NCBI RefSeq assembly: GCF_001713375.1
Contig: NZ_CP016449.1
Location: 4,321,501-4,385,500 of the forward strand
DNA: 64,000 nt
Direction of reading: 5' to 3'
DNA from: Hydrogenophaga sp. RAC07
Lineage (GTDB): Bacteria; Pseudomonadota; Gammaproteobacteria; Burkholderiales; Burkholderiaceae_C
Positions within the stretch are counted from its first letter, which is position 1. Each line of letters starts with the position of its first letter. The notes under the pieces were generated by a model. That model saw only the letters and a list, made by a program, of their open reading frames with translations. It was not told the DNA's origin and did not search any database. Positions 55,395 through 64,000 of the stretch are shown here, piece by piece. Both the position numbers and the translations under genes were made by a program.

Positions 55395-55922
55395 ATGGAC
55401 ATGCGCAACGAAGCCAGCCACATCGCCCGCCACGACAGCGCCCGCGCAGCGGCCGCACAAAAGGCCAGCGCCGAATTTCTGACCTTCCGCCTGGGCGGTG
55501 AGGAATACGGCATCGACATCCTGCGCGTGCAGGAAATCCGCTCCTACGAAGAGCCCACCCGCATTGCGAACGCACCCTCGTTCATCAAGGGCGTGGTCAA
55601 CCTGCGCGGCGTCATCGTTCCCGTGGTGGACCTGCGCATCAAGCTCGGTTGCGACAAGGTGGAATACAACGGCTTCACCGTCGTGATCGTGCTCAATGTG
55701 CACGGCCGCGTGGTCGGTGCGGTGGTCGATTCGGTGTCGGACGTGCTTGAACTTGCTGGCGAGCTGATCAAGCCCGCACCGGAGATGAACACCAACGTGG
55801 ACACCAGCTTCATCACCGGCATCGCCAGCGTGGGTGAACGCATGCTGATCCTGATGGACATCGAAGCCCTCATGTCGAGCACCGACATGGGCCTGATGGA
55901 CACCACCCAGTCCCTTCAGTAA
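55395..55922 (+). CDS. cheW: chemotaxis adaptor protein CheW
   Basis: 175 residues. The CheW fold runs from about residue 25 (FLTFRLGGEEYGIDILRVQE) with VVNLRGVIVPVVDLRIKLG. It couples MCPs to the kinase CheA. It is followed 48 bp later by two receptor genes in the same direction. The ATG at 55395 was chosen because upstream frame sequence is not CheW-like. Confidence 0.95.
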   Translation: MDMRNEASHIARHDSARAAAAQKASAEFLTFRLGGEEYGIDILRVQEIRSYEEPTRIANAPSFIKGVVNLRGVIVPVVDLRIKLGCDKVEYNGFTVVIVLNVHGRVVGAVVDSVSDVLELAGELIKPAPEMNTNVDTSFITGIASVGERMLILMDIEALMSSTDMGLMDTTQSLQ

Positions 55923-55970
55923 GCGCGCCGGCGGCAGCGCTTCCTTTTTCATTTTTGCAGGAGACACATC

Positions 55971-57770
55971 ATGTTCAACCGCCTCAAGATCGGCCAACGC
56001 CTGACGCTCGGCTTCGCCAGCGTGCTCGTGCTGCTGGTGGCACTCACGGCCCTGGCCTGGACCAGCCTGCAGGCCGCGCATGAGGCCACTGCAAAAGTGA
56101 TCGAGATGGAGCACCGTTCTTCGGCGATGGAGGAGTGGCTGGCGAGCACCCGCCTGAACATCAACCGCGTGCTCGGCGTAGCCAAGTCGGGTGCGAATCC
56201 GGAGGTGGACGCCTACTTCAAACCCCTGATCGCTCAGACCACCGAGCGCATCAACGAGGTACAGAAAGATCTCGACGCCGCGATCACCAGTGAGCGAGGT
56301 AAGGCCTTGCTCAAGGACATCTCCGAGCGTCGCGCCGAATACATTGCCGTGCGCAAGACCTACTTCGACACACTCAAGGCTGGCGACACCGCGGTGGCGG
56401 CGCAGCAGCTGGATACGGCGCTGTTGCCGGCGGCCAACCGCTACACCGACACCATGGGGGAACTGCAGAAGTACCAGCGCGAGCTGGTCACGGCGGCCGT
56501 GGCCGCCTCTGAACAGACAGTCAACCGCCAGTCGATGTCCATGTTGGCCCTGGCGGCGCTGGCTGTTGTGCTGGCCTCGCTGGTGGCGTGGCGCATCACG
56601 GTGTCGGTCACCGCACCGTTGCACGAGGCCGTGGGCATTGCTTCGGCGGTGGCTGCGGGCGACCTGAACGGTCACGTGCAGACCACCCGCAAGGACGAAC
56701 TCGGCGACCTGCTCCACGCGTTGGCGGCAATGAAGACCTCGCTGATCCAGACTGTGGGCCAGGTGCGCAGCGCCACCGACAGCATCAACACCGCGTCGTT
56801 TGAGATTGCCTCGGGCAACCAGGACCTGAGCGCGCGCACCGAACAGGCGGCGAGCAACCTGGAAGAGACCGCGGCGAGCATGGAACAACTCACCAGCACC
56901 GTGCGCCAGAGTGCGGACGCTGCGCGCCAGGCCAACCAGCTGGCCGCCAGCGCCGCGGAGATCGCCGTGCGCGGTGGTCAGGTCGTGGGCCAGGTGGTCA
57001 CGACCATGGACGAGATCAACCACAGCAGCAAAAAGATCAGCGACATCATCGGTGTCATCGACGGCATTGCTTTCCAGACCAACATCCTGGCCTTGAACGC
57101 CGCGGTGGAAGCGGCGCGCGCCGGCGAACAGGGCCGGGGCTTCGCGGTGGTGGCCGGAGAAGTGCGCAACCTCGCGCAGCGCAGCGCCGAGGCGGCCAAG
57201 GAAATCAAGACCCTGATCGGAGCCAGCGTGGACCGCGTGGAAGCGGGCTCCCGGCTGGTGGCCGACGCGGGCCAGACCATGAGCGAGATCGTGGGTTCGG
57301 TGCAGCGCGTCTCCGACATCATTGGCGAGATCACGGCGGCCGCTGGCGAGCAGAGCGACGGCATTGGCCAGGTGAACGTGGCGGTGACGCAGCTTGACCA
57401 GATGACGCAGCAGAACGCCGCGCTGGTGGAAGAGAGCGCGGCGGCGGCCGAGAGCCTGAAAGACCAGGCCAGCCGTTTGACCGAAGTCATCAAGATCTTC
57501 CGCATCGACGCTGCGCATGCCTACAGCGCCCCGGCCGCGGCTGCGGCGGTGGCGGCCAAGCCGGCCAGCACCTTCAAGCCGGTGGCTCACAAGCCTGCCA
57601 GCCTCAAACCCGCCAACCTCGCCTTGGGCGCCCCCAAGGTGGTGGCCTCCAAGGCGGCTGCACCCTCCGAGCCGTCGCGTCCAGCGGCGGCCCCGGTGGC
57701 TGCGCGCCCTGCGCCCGCTGCCCGACCCGCGGTGGCCGCCGGCGCCGAAGGCGACTGGGAAAGTTTCTGA
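55971..57770 (+). CDS. methyl-accepting chemotaxis protein with C-terminal CheR-binding pentapeptide
   Basis: 599 residues. TM1 (about 12-32) is followed by a ~155-residue periplasmic four-helix sensor, TM2 (about 188-210), HAMP, then the cytoplasmic signalling hairpin with the invariant tip [21 protein letters not shown] proline/alanine-rich flexible tail ends in DWESF, a variant of the NWETF tether that binds CheR/CheB. It probably senses small molecules via a 4HB_MCP-like domain. Confidence 0.94.
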   Translation: MFNRLKIGQRLTLGFASVLVLLVALTALAWTSLQAAHEATAKVIEMEHRSSAMEEWLASTRLNINRVLGVAKSGANPEVDAYFKPLIAQTTERINEVQKDLDAAITSERGKALLKDISERRAEYIAVRKTYFDTLKAGDTAVAAQQLDTALLPAANRYTDTMGELQKYQRELVTAAVAASEQTVNRQSMSMLALAALAVVLASLVAWRITVSVTAPLHEAVGIASAVAAGDLNGHVQTTRKDELGDLLHALAAMKTSLIQTVGQVRSATDSINTASFEIASGNQDLSARTEQAASNLEETAASMEQLTSTVRQSADAARQANQLAASAAEIAVRGGQVVGQVVTTMDEINHSSKKISDIIGVIDGIAFQTNILALNAAVEAARAGEQGRGFAVVAGEVRNLAQRSAEAAKEIKTLIGASVDRVEAGSRLVADAGQTMSEIVGSVQRVSDIIGEITAAAGEQSDGIGQVNVAVTQLDQMTQQNAALVEESAAAAESLKDQASRLTEVIKIFRIDAAHAYSAPAAAAAVAAKPASTFKPVAHKPASLKPANLALGAPKVVASKAAAPSEPSRPAAAPVAARPAPAARPAVAAGAEGDWESF

Positions 57771-57798
57771 TCTGCGACCCGATACAAGAAGACAAACC

Positions 57799-59370
57799 AT
57801 GCAAGCCTTGATGCGACAGTTCTCCATCCGCACCCGAATGATGGGCGCCATCGGCGTCGTTCTGGTCCTGCTGACCATGATCGGCGGCGCCGGCCTGTGG
57901 GGCATGAACCGCCTGCACGCCCTCAGCGTGGAGTTTGTCGATCACGCCTTTGAAGAGACGCTGACCTTGTCGCGTCTGCAAGTGGCGCTGGGCGACATGG
58001 GCCGGTTCGAGAAGGACATGATCATCGGCTATGAGAAGCCCGAGGAAGTGGCCAAGGCCAAGACCCAGTGGCAGGGCGCGCGCGACGCGGCCCTGCAGCA
58101 GATGGACCACATGCTGGAGGGCGAAGAAGACGGCGACAACACCGTGGTGCGCGAGATGAAGGACCAGCTCACGGCCTACGGCAACGCGGTGGAGCCGGTC
58201 ACGCGCCAGCTGGCCGACAACGGCTACGACACCGCCACCGTGGCCAACCGCATGCTGGCGCGCGCGCACGAGCAGTACGCCGGCATCCTGGTCAACCTCA
58301 AGCGGGTGGAAGAGGTGCTCAAGGTGGAGGCCGCCACCCTGCAGCTGGAAGAGAAAGACATCAACGCCCAGATCCTGCTGATCTTCGGCATTGCCGTGGC
58401 GCTGGCCGCGCTGATCGTGGTGCCCACGACGCTGTCCAACATGCAGAGCATCTGCCAGCCGCTGGATGAAGCGCAGCGCGTGGCCACAGCCATCACCAAC
58501 GGCGACCTGACCCAGACGGTGCACGTGGTCGGCAAGGACGAACTTGCGGCCCTCATGCAGGCCCTGGGCGGCATGCAGGCCTCGCTCTCGCGCATCGTGG
58601 GCGAGGTGCGCAACAGCACCGACAGCATCGGCACCGCCAGCGAAGAGATCGCCAGCGGCAACCAGGACCTGAGCGCCCGCACCGAGCAGGCCGCCAGCAA
58701 CCTGCAGCAGACGGCAGCCAGCATCGACCAGATCAACAGCACCGTGCGCCAGAGCGCGGACTCGGCGCGCCAGGCCACGCAGATGGCGGTGGCCAACGCC
58801 GAGGTGGCGGTGCGCGGCGGCCAGGTGGTGAGCCAGGTGGTCACCACCATGAACGAGATCAACCAGAGCAGTCAGAAGATCGGCGACATCATCGGCGTCA
58901 TCGATGGCATTGCGTTCCAGACCAACATCCTCGCGCTCAACGCCGCGGTGGAAGCGGCGCGCGCCGGCGAGCAGGGCCGCGGCTTTGCCGTGGTGGCGGC
59001 CGAGGTGCGCAGCCTTGCCCAGCGCAGCGCGCAGGCCGCCAAGGAGATCAAGGTGTTGATTGAAGCCAGCGTTGGCAAGGTCGAGACCGGTTCTCGCCTG
59101 GTGACCCAGGCCGGCAGCACCATCAGCGAGATCGTGGCCAACGCCGAAAAGGTCTCTGCCTTCATCAGCGACATCACCACCGCCGCCCAGGAGCAATCGC
59201 AAGGCATTGGCCAGGTCAACGCCGCCGTGAGCCAGCTCGACCAGATGACGCAGCAGAACGCCGCGCTGGTGGAACAAAGTGCGGCTGCGGCCGAGAGCCT
59301 GAAGGACCAGGCCAGCCGCCTGGCCGGGGTCGTGCGGGTGTTCCGCCTGGCGGGTTCGGCACACGCCTGA
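57799..59370 (+). CDS. methyl-accepting chemotaxis protein without tether pentapeptide
   Basis: 523 residues with the same layout as the preceding receptor. TM1 is near 14-34 and the four-helix sensor domain is different in sequence ([20 protein letters not shown]). TM2 is near 192-214, then HAMP and the signalling tip [20 protein letters not shown]. The protein ends soon after the signalling domain (FRLAGSAHA), without the flexible tail or pentapeptide. It would depend on the neighbour or other receptors for methylation assistance. It lies 28 bp after the first receptor. Confidence 0.94.
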   Translation: MQALMRQFSIRTRMMGAIGVVLVLLTMIGGAGLWGMNRLHALSVEFVDHAFEETLTLSRLQVALGDMGRFEKDMIIGYEKPEEVAKAKTQWQGARDAALQQMDHMLEGEEDGDNTVVREMKDQLTAYGNAVEPVTRQLADNGYDTATVANRMLARAHEQYAGILVNLKRVEEVLKVEAATLQLEEKDINAQILLIFGIAVALAALIVVPTTLSNMQSICQPLDEAQRVATAITNGDLTQTVHVVGKDELAALMQALGGMQASLSRIVGEVRNSTDSIGTASEEIASGNQDLSARTEQAASNLQQTAASIDQINSTVRQSADSARQATQMAVANAEVAVRGGQVVSQVVTTMNEINQSSQKIGDIIGVIDGIAFQTNILALNAAVEAARAGEQGRGFAVVAAEVRSLAQRSAQAAKEIKVLIEASVGKVETGSRLVTQAGSTISEIVANAEKVSAFISDITTAAQEQSQGIGQVNAAVSQLDQMTQQNAALVEQSAAAAESLKDQASRLAGVVRVFRLAGSAHA

Positions 59371-59483
59371 GGCCCCTGACGCGATTGACCAGCTTGGGCA
59401 GGAGCGGCAGGGGGATGCCGCTCTGCCTATACTGTTCCGGGTAACGCCCCGGTCTTCGCGGGGCGCCCGCTGGAGACTGCCGC

Positions 59484-60986
59484 ATGAACGCCCGCCTGCC
59501 CCACGCACTGCCCCCGCTCGATCCCCTGGCCTTGCAGGCCCACATCGAATCCGCCTGGCAGCACACCATCATCCCCGAGCTGGTGCGCTACATCGAGGTG
59601 CCGGCCAAGTCCCCCGCGTTCGATCCCGACTGGGCCCGCCACGGCCTGCTGGACCGCGTGTTGCGCGGCGCGGCCGACTGGGTGCGAGCGCAGAAGGTCG
59701 AGGGCCTCACGCTGGAGGTGATCCAGCTCAACGACGCCCACGGTGTGCCGCGCACGCCGGTGCTGTTCTTTGAAGTGCCCGCTTGCGCCGGCAAAGACGG
59801 CACGCCAGCGCCGGCCTCGGGCCAGACCGTGCTGATGTATGGCCACCTGGACAAGCAGCCCGAGTTCACCGGCTGGCGCAGCGACCTGGGCCCCTGGACG
59901 CCCAAGATCGACAACGGCAAGCTCTATGGCCGTGGCGGCGCTGACGACGGCTACGCGGTCTACGCCAGCATTGCCGCCCTGCAGGCGCTCAAGGCGCAGG
60001 GCGCGGCGCACCCGCGCATCGTCGGCCTGATCGAAACCTGCGAAGAAAGTGGCTCGGGCGACCTGCTGCCCTACGTGGACGCGCTGCGGACACGACTGGG
60101 CGATGTCGGCCTGGTGATCTGCCTGGACAGCGGTGCCGGCAACTACGACCAGCTCTGGCTCACCACCAGCCTGCGCGGCATGGCCAGCGGTGTGCTCAAG
60201 GTCGAAATCCTCACCGAGGGCATCCACTCCGGTGACGCCTCGGGCCTGGTGCCGTCGAGCTTTCGCATCATGCGGCAGGTGCTGGACCGTCTGGAAGACA
60301 GCGCCACCGGCCGCCTGCTGCCGGCCAGCTTCCACTGCGAGGTGCCGGCCGAGCGCGTGGAGCAGGCGCGCGCCACCGCCGCCATCCTCGGCGACGAAAT
60401 CTACAAACGCTTCCCCTGGGCCCACCACGACTGCGGGGGCTCCACCGTGTTCGCGCTGCCCACCACCACCGACCCGGTGGACGCGCTGCTCAACCGCACC
60501 TGGCGGCCCACGCTCTCCGTGACCGGCGCCGACGGTTTCCCCGAGCTGCGCAACGCCGGCAACGTGTTGCGCCCCTACACCGCGTTCAAGCTCAGCCTGC
60601 GCCTGCCGCCCCTGGTGGATGCTCCCCAGGCCGTGCAGGAACTCAAGGCCCTGCTGGAAGACAACGCCCCCTACCAGGCCAAGGTGACCTTTGAAGGTGA
60701 AGGCGCGGCCAGCGGCTGGAACGCACCGGCCACCACGCCCTGGTTCGAGCAGGCCCTGCAAGACGCCTCGCAGGCGCACTTTGGTGCCGGCTGCGGCACC
60801 ATCGGCCAGGGTGGCACCATCCCGCTCATGAACATGCTCAGCAAGGGCTTCCCCACCGCGCAGATGATGGTGTGCGGTGTGCTCGGCCCCAAGAGCAACG
60901 CACACGGCCCGAACGAATTCCTGCACCTGGACTACGCGCAACGCCTGACCGCCACCGTGGCGCAAGTCATTGCCCGCATGCCCTGA
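59484..60986 (+). CDS. M20-family dipeptidase
   Basis: 500 residues. The metal site is LMYGHLDKQPEFTGW (His and Asp), GRGGADDGYA (bridging Asp) and the general base CEESGSGDL. There is a C-terminal dimerisation/metal His region and no signal peptide. M20 members of this length (carnosinase/CNDP-like) hydrolyse dipeptides; a link to cyanophycin dipeptide (beta-Asp-Arg) is possible only in principle. It stands alone, 113 bp after the receptors. Confidence 0.9.
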   Translation: MNARLPHALPPLDPLALQAHIESAWQHTIIPELVRYIEVPAKSPAFDPDWARHGLLDRVLRGAADWVRAQKVEGLTLEVIQLNDAHGVPRTPVLFFEVPACAGKDGTPAPASGQTVLMYGHLDKQPEFTGWRSDLGPWTPKIDNGKLYGRGGADDGYAVYASIAALQALKAQGAAHPRIVGLIETCEESGSGDLLPYVDALRTRLGDVGLVICLDSGAGNYDQLWLTTSLRGMASGVLKVEILTEGIHSGDASGLVPSSFRIMRQVLDRLEDSATGRLLPASFHCEVPAERVEQARATAAILGDEIYKRFPWAHHDCGGSTVFALPTTTDPVDALLNRTWRPTLSVTGADGFPELRNAGNVLRPYTAFKLSLRLPPLVDAPQAVQELKALLEDNAPYQAKVTFEGEGAASGWNAPATTPWFEQALQDASQAHFGAGCGTIGQGGTIPLMNMLSKGFPTAQMMVCGVLGPKSNAHGPNEFLHLDYAQRLTATVAQVIARMP

Positions 60987-61020
60987 GCACGATCCGTTTC
61001 ATCACCACCCCAGTGCCGAC

Positions 61021-61884
61021 ATGACCGACACGACCCAGGCGCCCTTCACCCTGCGCGACGGCCTCAACGTGGCCTTGTACGACTGGCCGCTGCCGATGCG
61101 CCGACGCCCGCGCGGCGTGGTGCTCATCGTGCACGGTCTGGGCGAACACGCCTGGCGTTACGACGCGGTGGCGCGCCGCCTCAACGACTGGGGTTTTGTG
61201 GTGCGCGCCTACGACCAGCGCGGCCACGGTGACTCGGGCGGCGCTCAGGGCACGCTGCCCGAGGACGACACACTGCTGGAAGACCTGGACGAGGTGCTGG
61301 ACGACACGCGTCGCCACATCGCCGAGCCGTGGTCGTGTCCGCTGATCCTCATGGGCCACAGCATGGGTGGCCTGGTGTCGGCCACCTTCGTGCAGCGTGG
61401 TCTCGGCAAGGTGGATGGCCTGGTCTTGTCGTCGCCCGCGCTCAATGCCGGCATCGGCGCGCTGCAGCGCAAGTTCATCGGGCTGCTTTACCGCTACGCG
61501 CCCAACAAGACCCTGTCCAACGGGCTGGACGCGAGCAAGATCTCGCACAACCCGGCCACCGTGGCGGCCTACGAAAAAGACCGCCGCGTGCACGACCGCA
61601 TCTCGGCGCGACTGGCGCATTTCATCGACAGCAACGGACCGCGCGTGCTGGCCGCGGCACCCGGCTGGAGCGTGCCCACCTTGCTCATGTACGCGGGCGA
61701 TGACCACCTGGTGAAACCCGAAGGCAGCCGCGCGTTTGCGGCGGCCGCACCGCGCAACACCGTGCACGCCCAGGCCTTCGAAGGCCTGTACCACGAGATC
61801 TTCAACGAGGCCGATCCTTCGGCCGTGTTCGGCACGCTCAAGGCGTGGCTGGACGTGCAGGCCCCGCTGCCCCGGGCCGCCTGA
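61021..61884 (+). CDS. alpha/beta hydrolase, monoacylglycerol-lipase-like
   Basis: 287 residues. It has the family pattern RGVVLIVHGLGEHAWRYDAV near the start, nucleophile elbow GHSMGGLVS, and late Asp (YAGDDHLV) and His (YHEIFNE). It hydrolyses esters of short or medium chain glycerides or similar. It is cytoplasmic and starts 34 bp after the dipeptidase gene. Confidence 0.9.
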   Translation: MTDTTQAPFTLRDGLNVALYDWPLPMRRRPRGVVLIVHGLGEHAWRYDAVARRLNDWGFVVRAYDQRGHGDSGGAQGTLPEDDTLLEDLDEVLDDTRRHIAEPWSCPLILMGHSMGGLVSATFVQRGLGKVDGLVLSSPALNAGIGALQRKFIGLLYRYAPNKTLSNGLDASKISHNPATVAAYEKDRRVHDRISARLAHFIDSNGPRVLAAAPGWSVPTLLMYAGDDHLVKPEGSRAFAAAAPRNTVHAQAFEGLYHEIFNEADPSAVFGTLKAWLDVQAPLPRAA

Positions 61885-61888
61885 GGCT

Positions 61889-62386
61889 TTAGCGACGCGG
61901 CTGCATCAGGCCGCCGAGCATGCCCATGAGGTCGCCTGGCGCCGGGTTGTCCTGGCCACCGAGCAAGGCGCCGAGTGCACCCAGGCCGTTGTCGGCGGGC
62001 ACCTGCCCTTGCGGTGTGAGTTGGTCGACGAGGCCGGGCAGGAGATCGGCCAGGGTGGTGGACGCCTGGTCCCGGTTGCCACCGAGCTGGGCCGCAATCA
62101 TGCCCATGAGATCGGGGCCGAGGGCCTCGCCGAGCTGGTCGGGATTCACCGGCTGGTTGACGCCGGTCCCCACCCAGGATTGCGCTGCCTCACCCAGGCC
62201 AGCGGACTGCAGCCTGGCCAGCAGCCCTTTCAGGCCACCTGCGTTGTTGAGCAAGGTGCTCACCAGGGTGATCAGCAGCTGCGGATTCAGCCCGCCTGCA
62301 GCGCCCGCCGGGGCGCCACCCGTGCCGCGCTGGGCACCCATGGCGGCTTCGGTGGCCGCGCCGATCAAAGAGTCCAGCAGTCCCAT
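61889..62386 (-). CDS. YidB-family (DUF937) protein
   Basis: 165 residues, Gly/Leu-rich. It begins MGLLDSLIGAATEAAMGAQ and contains SWVGTGVNQPVNPDQLGEAL, the DUF937 core, followed by a conserved LLPGLVDQLTPQGQ. The function is unknown. Relatives are small soluble proteins found across proteobacteria. It is convergent with the lipase gene. Confidence 0.85.
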   Translation of the reverse strand: MGLLDSLIGAATEAAMGAQRGTGGAPAGAAGGLNPQLLITLVSTLLNNAGGLKGLLARLQSAGLGEAAQSWVGTGVNQPVNPDQLGEALGPDLMGMIAAQLGGNRDQASTTLADLLPGLVDQLTPQGQVPADNGLGALGALLGGQDNPAPGDLMGMLGGLMQPRR

Positions 62387-62411
62387 GGCATGTCTCCGTG
62401 AAGCCGTTGAT

Positions 62412-63587
62412 TCAATTGAGATTGTGGGCCTGGCGACCGCGCCACGCAAGCCAGACCAGGGCCAGGGCGGTGAGTGCCAGCGGCAGCAATGAACCCAGGT
62501 TCAACCACTGCCAGCCCTGCGTGGTCACCAGCGCGCCCGAGGCGAACGAGGTCAGCGCCATGGTGGCGAACACGCAGAAATTGATGGCCGCCTGCGCGCG
62601 GTCTTTTTCTTCCGGCCGGTACGACTGCAGCGAGAGCGTGGTGCTGGCGGTGAAGAGGAAGTTCCAGCCCACACCGAGCAGGAACAGGGCGATCAGGAAC
62701 TGCTGCAGTTCCACGCCCGAGAGTGCAATGGCCACGCAGATCACGTTGAGCGCCACCCCCGTGCCCATGATGCTGAGCACGCCGAACCGTTTGATGAGGT
62801 GCCCGGTGAAAAAGCCCGGCGCGAACATGCCGATCACGTGCCATTCGAGCACCAGCGCGGCGTCTTCAAACGGAAATCCGCAGACCTGCATGGCCAGCGG
62901 TGTCGCCGCCATCAGCAGGTTCATCACACCATAGCCCAGCGCGGCGCCGGCCGTGGCGACGATGAACACCGGCTGGCGCATGATCACGCTCAACGGTCGG
63001 CCCGCGTCGGCGCTGGCGGTTTTGGGTGGCACCGGGGGGAAACGCACAAAAGCCATCACCGCCATGGACACCAGGGCGACCACCGCCAGCGACACATAGG
63101 CGCCCACGAACGGCACGTCGAACAGGCTGCGGGTGCGGCTGGCCAGGTTGGGCCCGAGCACCGCGCCCACCAGCCCGCCAGCGAGCACCAGCGAGATGGC
63201 TTTTTCGCGGAACGCCGGCGCGCTGAGTTCGGCCGCCGCAAAGCGGTAGAGCTGGCCGTTCGCGCTGTAGTAGCCGGCGATCACGGTGGCGGCCACCAGC
63301 AGCCAGAAGTTGTGCGTCATCACCGCCCAGGCACACAACAAGGCCGAGGCCAGCGCCACCAGCAGCCCGATCTGGAACGACACCTTGCGCCCGAACGCAC
63401 TCTGGGTGCGCGCGACCAGTGGCGTGGACAGCGCTCCACCCACCACGTAGCCCATCACCGGCAGGGTGGCCATCCAGCCCAGCGGCGCGATCGACAGGCC
63501 CACCAGACCGTTGATGGCGATGAACACCACGTTGTTGGTGAGAAACAGGCCTTGCGCGGCAGCGAGCAGCCAGAGGTTTTTGTTCAT
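62412..63587 (-). CDS. MFS transporter
   Basis: 391 residues with about twelve membrane segments in the usual 6+6 arrangement and a charged central loop (PPVPPKTASADAGRP, near 195-210). The start MNKNLWLLAAAQGLF overlaps the rsmE stop by 4 bp, so the two are cotranscribed. The substrate is not evident; the loop motifs resemble uncharacterised proteobacterial MFS exporters. Confidence 0.88.
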   Translation of the reverse strand: MNKNLWLLAAAQGLFLTNNVVFIAINGLVGLSIAPLGWMATLPVMGYVVGGALSTPLVARTQSAFGRKVSFQIGLLVALASALLCAWAVMTHNFWLLVAATVIAGYYSANGQLYRFAAAELSAPAFREKAISLVLAGGLVGAVLGPNLASRTRSLFDVPFVGAYVSLAVVALVSMAVMAFVRFPPVPPKTASADAGRPLSVIMRQPVFIVATAGAALGYGVMNLLMAATPLAMQVCGFPFEDAALVLEWHVIGMFAPGFFTGHLIKRFGVLSIMGTGVALNVICVAIALSGVELQQFLIALFLLGVGWNFLFTASTTLSLQSYRPEEKDRAQAAINFCVFATMALTSFASGALVTTQGWQWLNLGSLLPLALTALALVWLAWRGRQAHNLN

Positions 63588-64000
63588 GGGACGGACGCTG
63601 TTGCGACGACCAAGGCCGCCAGCGCCGCCGTCTCGGCCCGCAGCACGCGCGGGCCCAGGGTCACGGGGATGAAGCCTGCAGCGCGGGCCTGGGCGTCTTC
63701 CTGCGGGTTCAGGCCACCTTCGGGGCCGCTGAGGAAGCACACGGGCGTGTCGCTGGACACCGCCTGCAGGGCTTGGGCGAGCGGCTGTGTGCCATCGGCC
63801 AGCGAGAGCAGGCAGCGCAGTTCGGGCGCTGTGGCGTTCACCGGCGGCAGGGCCTTGAGCCAGGTGGCGAAGTCGGCCACGGGTTGGACGGAGGGCAGGC
63901 GGTTGCCGCCGCACTGTTCACACGCCGCCATGGCCACCGACTGCCAGTGCGCCTGTTTCTTGGTGGCGCGCTCGCCAGAGAGCCGCAACACGCTGTGCGC
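63584..64000 (-). CDS. rsmE: 16S rRNA (uracil1498-N3)-methyltransferase RsmE, 3' part
   Basis: About 139 C-terminal residues are visible; the start lies beyond the window. SPOUT-fold signatures are CFLSGPEGGLNPQED and VTLGPRVLRAETAALAAL, which form the SAM knot. It methylates U1498 of 16S rRNA. Its stop overlaps the MFS start by 4 bp. Confidence 0.92.
   Translation of the reverse strand, partial: AHSVLRLSGERATKKQAHWQSVAMAACEQCGGNRLPSVQPVADFATWLKALPPVNATAPELRCLLSLADGTQPLAQALQAVSSDTPVCFLSGPEGGLNPQEDAQARAAGFIPVTLGPRVLRAETAALAALVVATASVP

Overview
The window (about 64 kb, GC-rich) comes from the chromosome of a betaproteobacterium, most likely a Comamonadaceae member close to Hydrogenophaga. This is inferred from the gyrB-dnaN-dnaA / rpmH-rnpA-yidD-yidC-mnmE replication-origin order, a cyanophycin synthetase pair of the beta-proteobacterial type, MetX/MetW, and the general protein character. 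No rRNA or tRNA gene was seen.

Layout. 1-7.2 kb: cyanophycin locus, with a zinc-ribbon ABC exporter-type transporter (cut by the window edge) divergent from cphA2-like and cphA. 7.2-10.2 kb: acyltransferase, small membrane proteins, and a Spy-like lipoprotein/SHOCT pair behind an FNR-like site. 10.7-24.5 kb: one tightly packed minus-strand operon of 13 genes. It starts with a GntR regulator, then a LivJHMGF-type ABC importer, an aconitase-family hydratase (LeuC/LeuD-like), a two-subunit hydantoinase/oxoprolinase, an isochorismatase-fold hydrolase, a fumarate-reductase-like flavoprotein and an isocitrate-lyase-superfamily lyase. Most junctions are 4-bp stop/start overlaps. A strong inverted repeat upstream of the regulator is probably its operator. 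The gene set reads as an import-and-degrade pathway whose end reactions (hydratase plus lyase) resemble dimethylmaleate hydratase and dimethylmalate lyase of nicotinate fermentation.

24.6-32.9 kb: an accessory island next to the replication origin. It contains a short-chain dehydrogenase remnant, an element with 233-bp imperfect inverted ends split by an intact IS3-family insertion (perfect 25-bp ends, 3-bp target duplication, -1 frameshift signal), two unknown small exported/membrane genes, a trypsin-like protease fused to a DNA/RNA non-specific nuclease followed by a small two-hydrophobic-segment protein, copies of a dispersed repeat, and a 5'-truncated DUF2130 gene. The protease-nuclease pair is the best candidate for an undescribed defence or cell-death module.

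33-42.8 kb: core replication/translation/membrane-insertion genes around the presumed oriC (38.35-38.57 kb). 42.9-64 kb: housekeeping genes, including a stand-alone cyclic-nucleotide-binding protein, apt, a Tat-exported metallo-beta-lactamase-fold protein, a KefB-type antiporter divergent from kdsD-kdsC-lptC, a glycine-rich RNA-binding protein, a formate/nitrite-type channel, metX-metW, a transglutaminase-like protein, a chemotaxis cluster (cheW and two MCPs), an M20 dipeptidase, a monoacylglycerol-lipase-like hydrolase, a YidB-family protein, an MFS transporter and the 3' part of rsmE.
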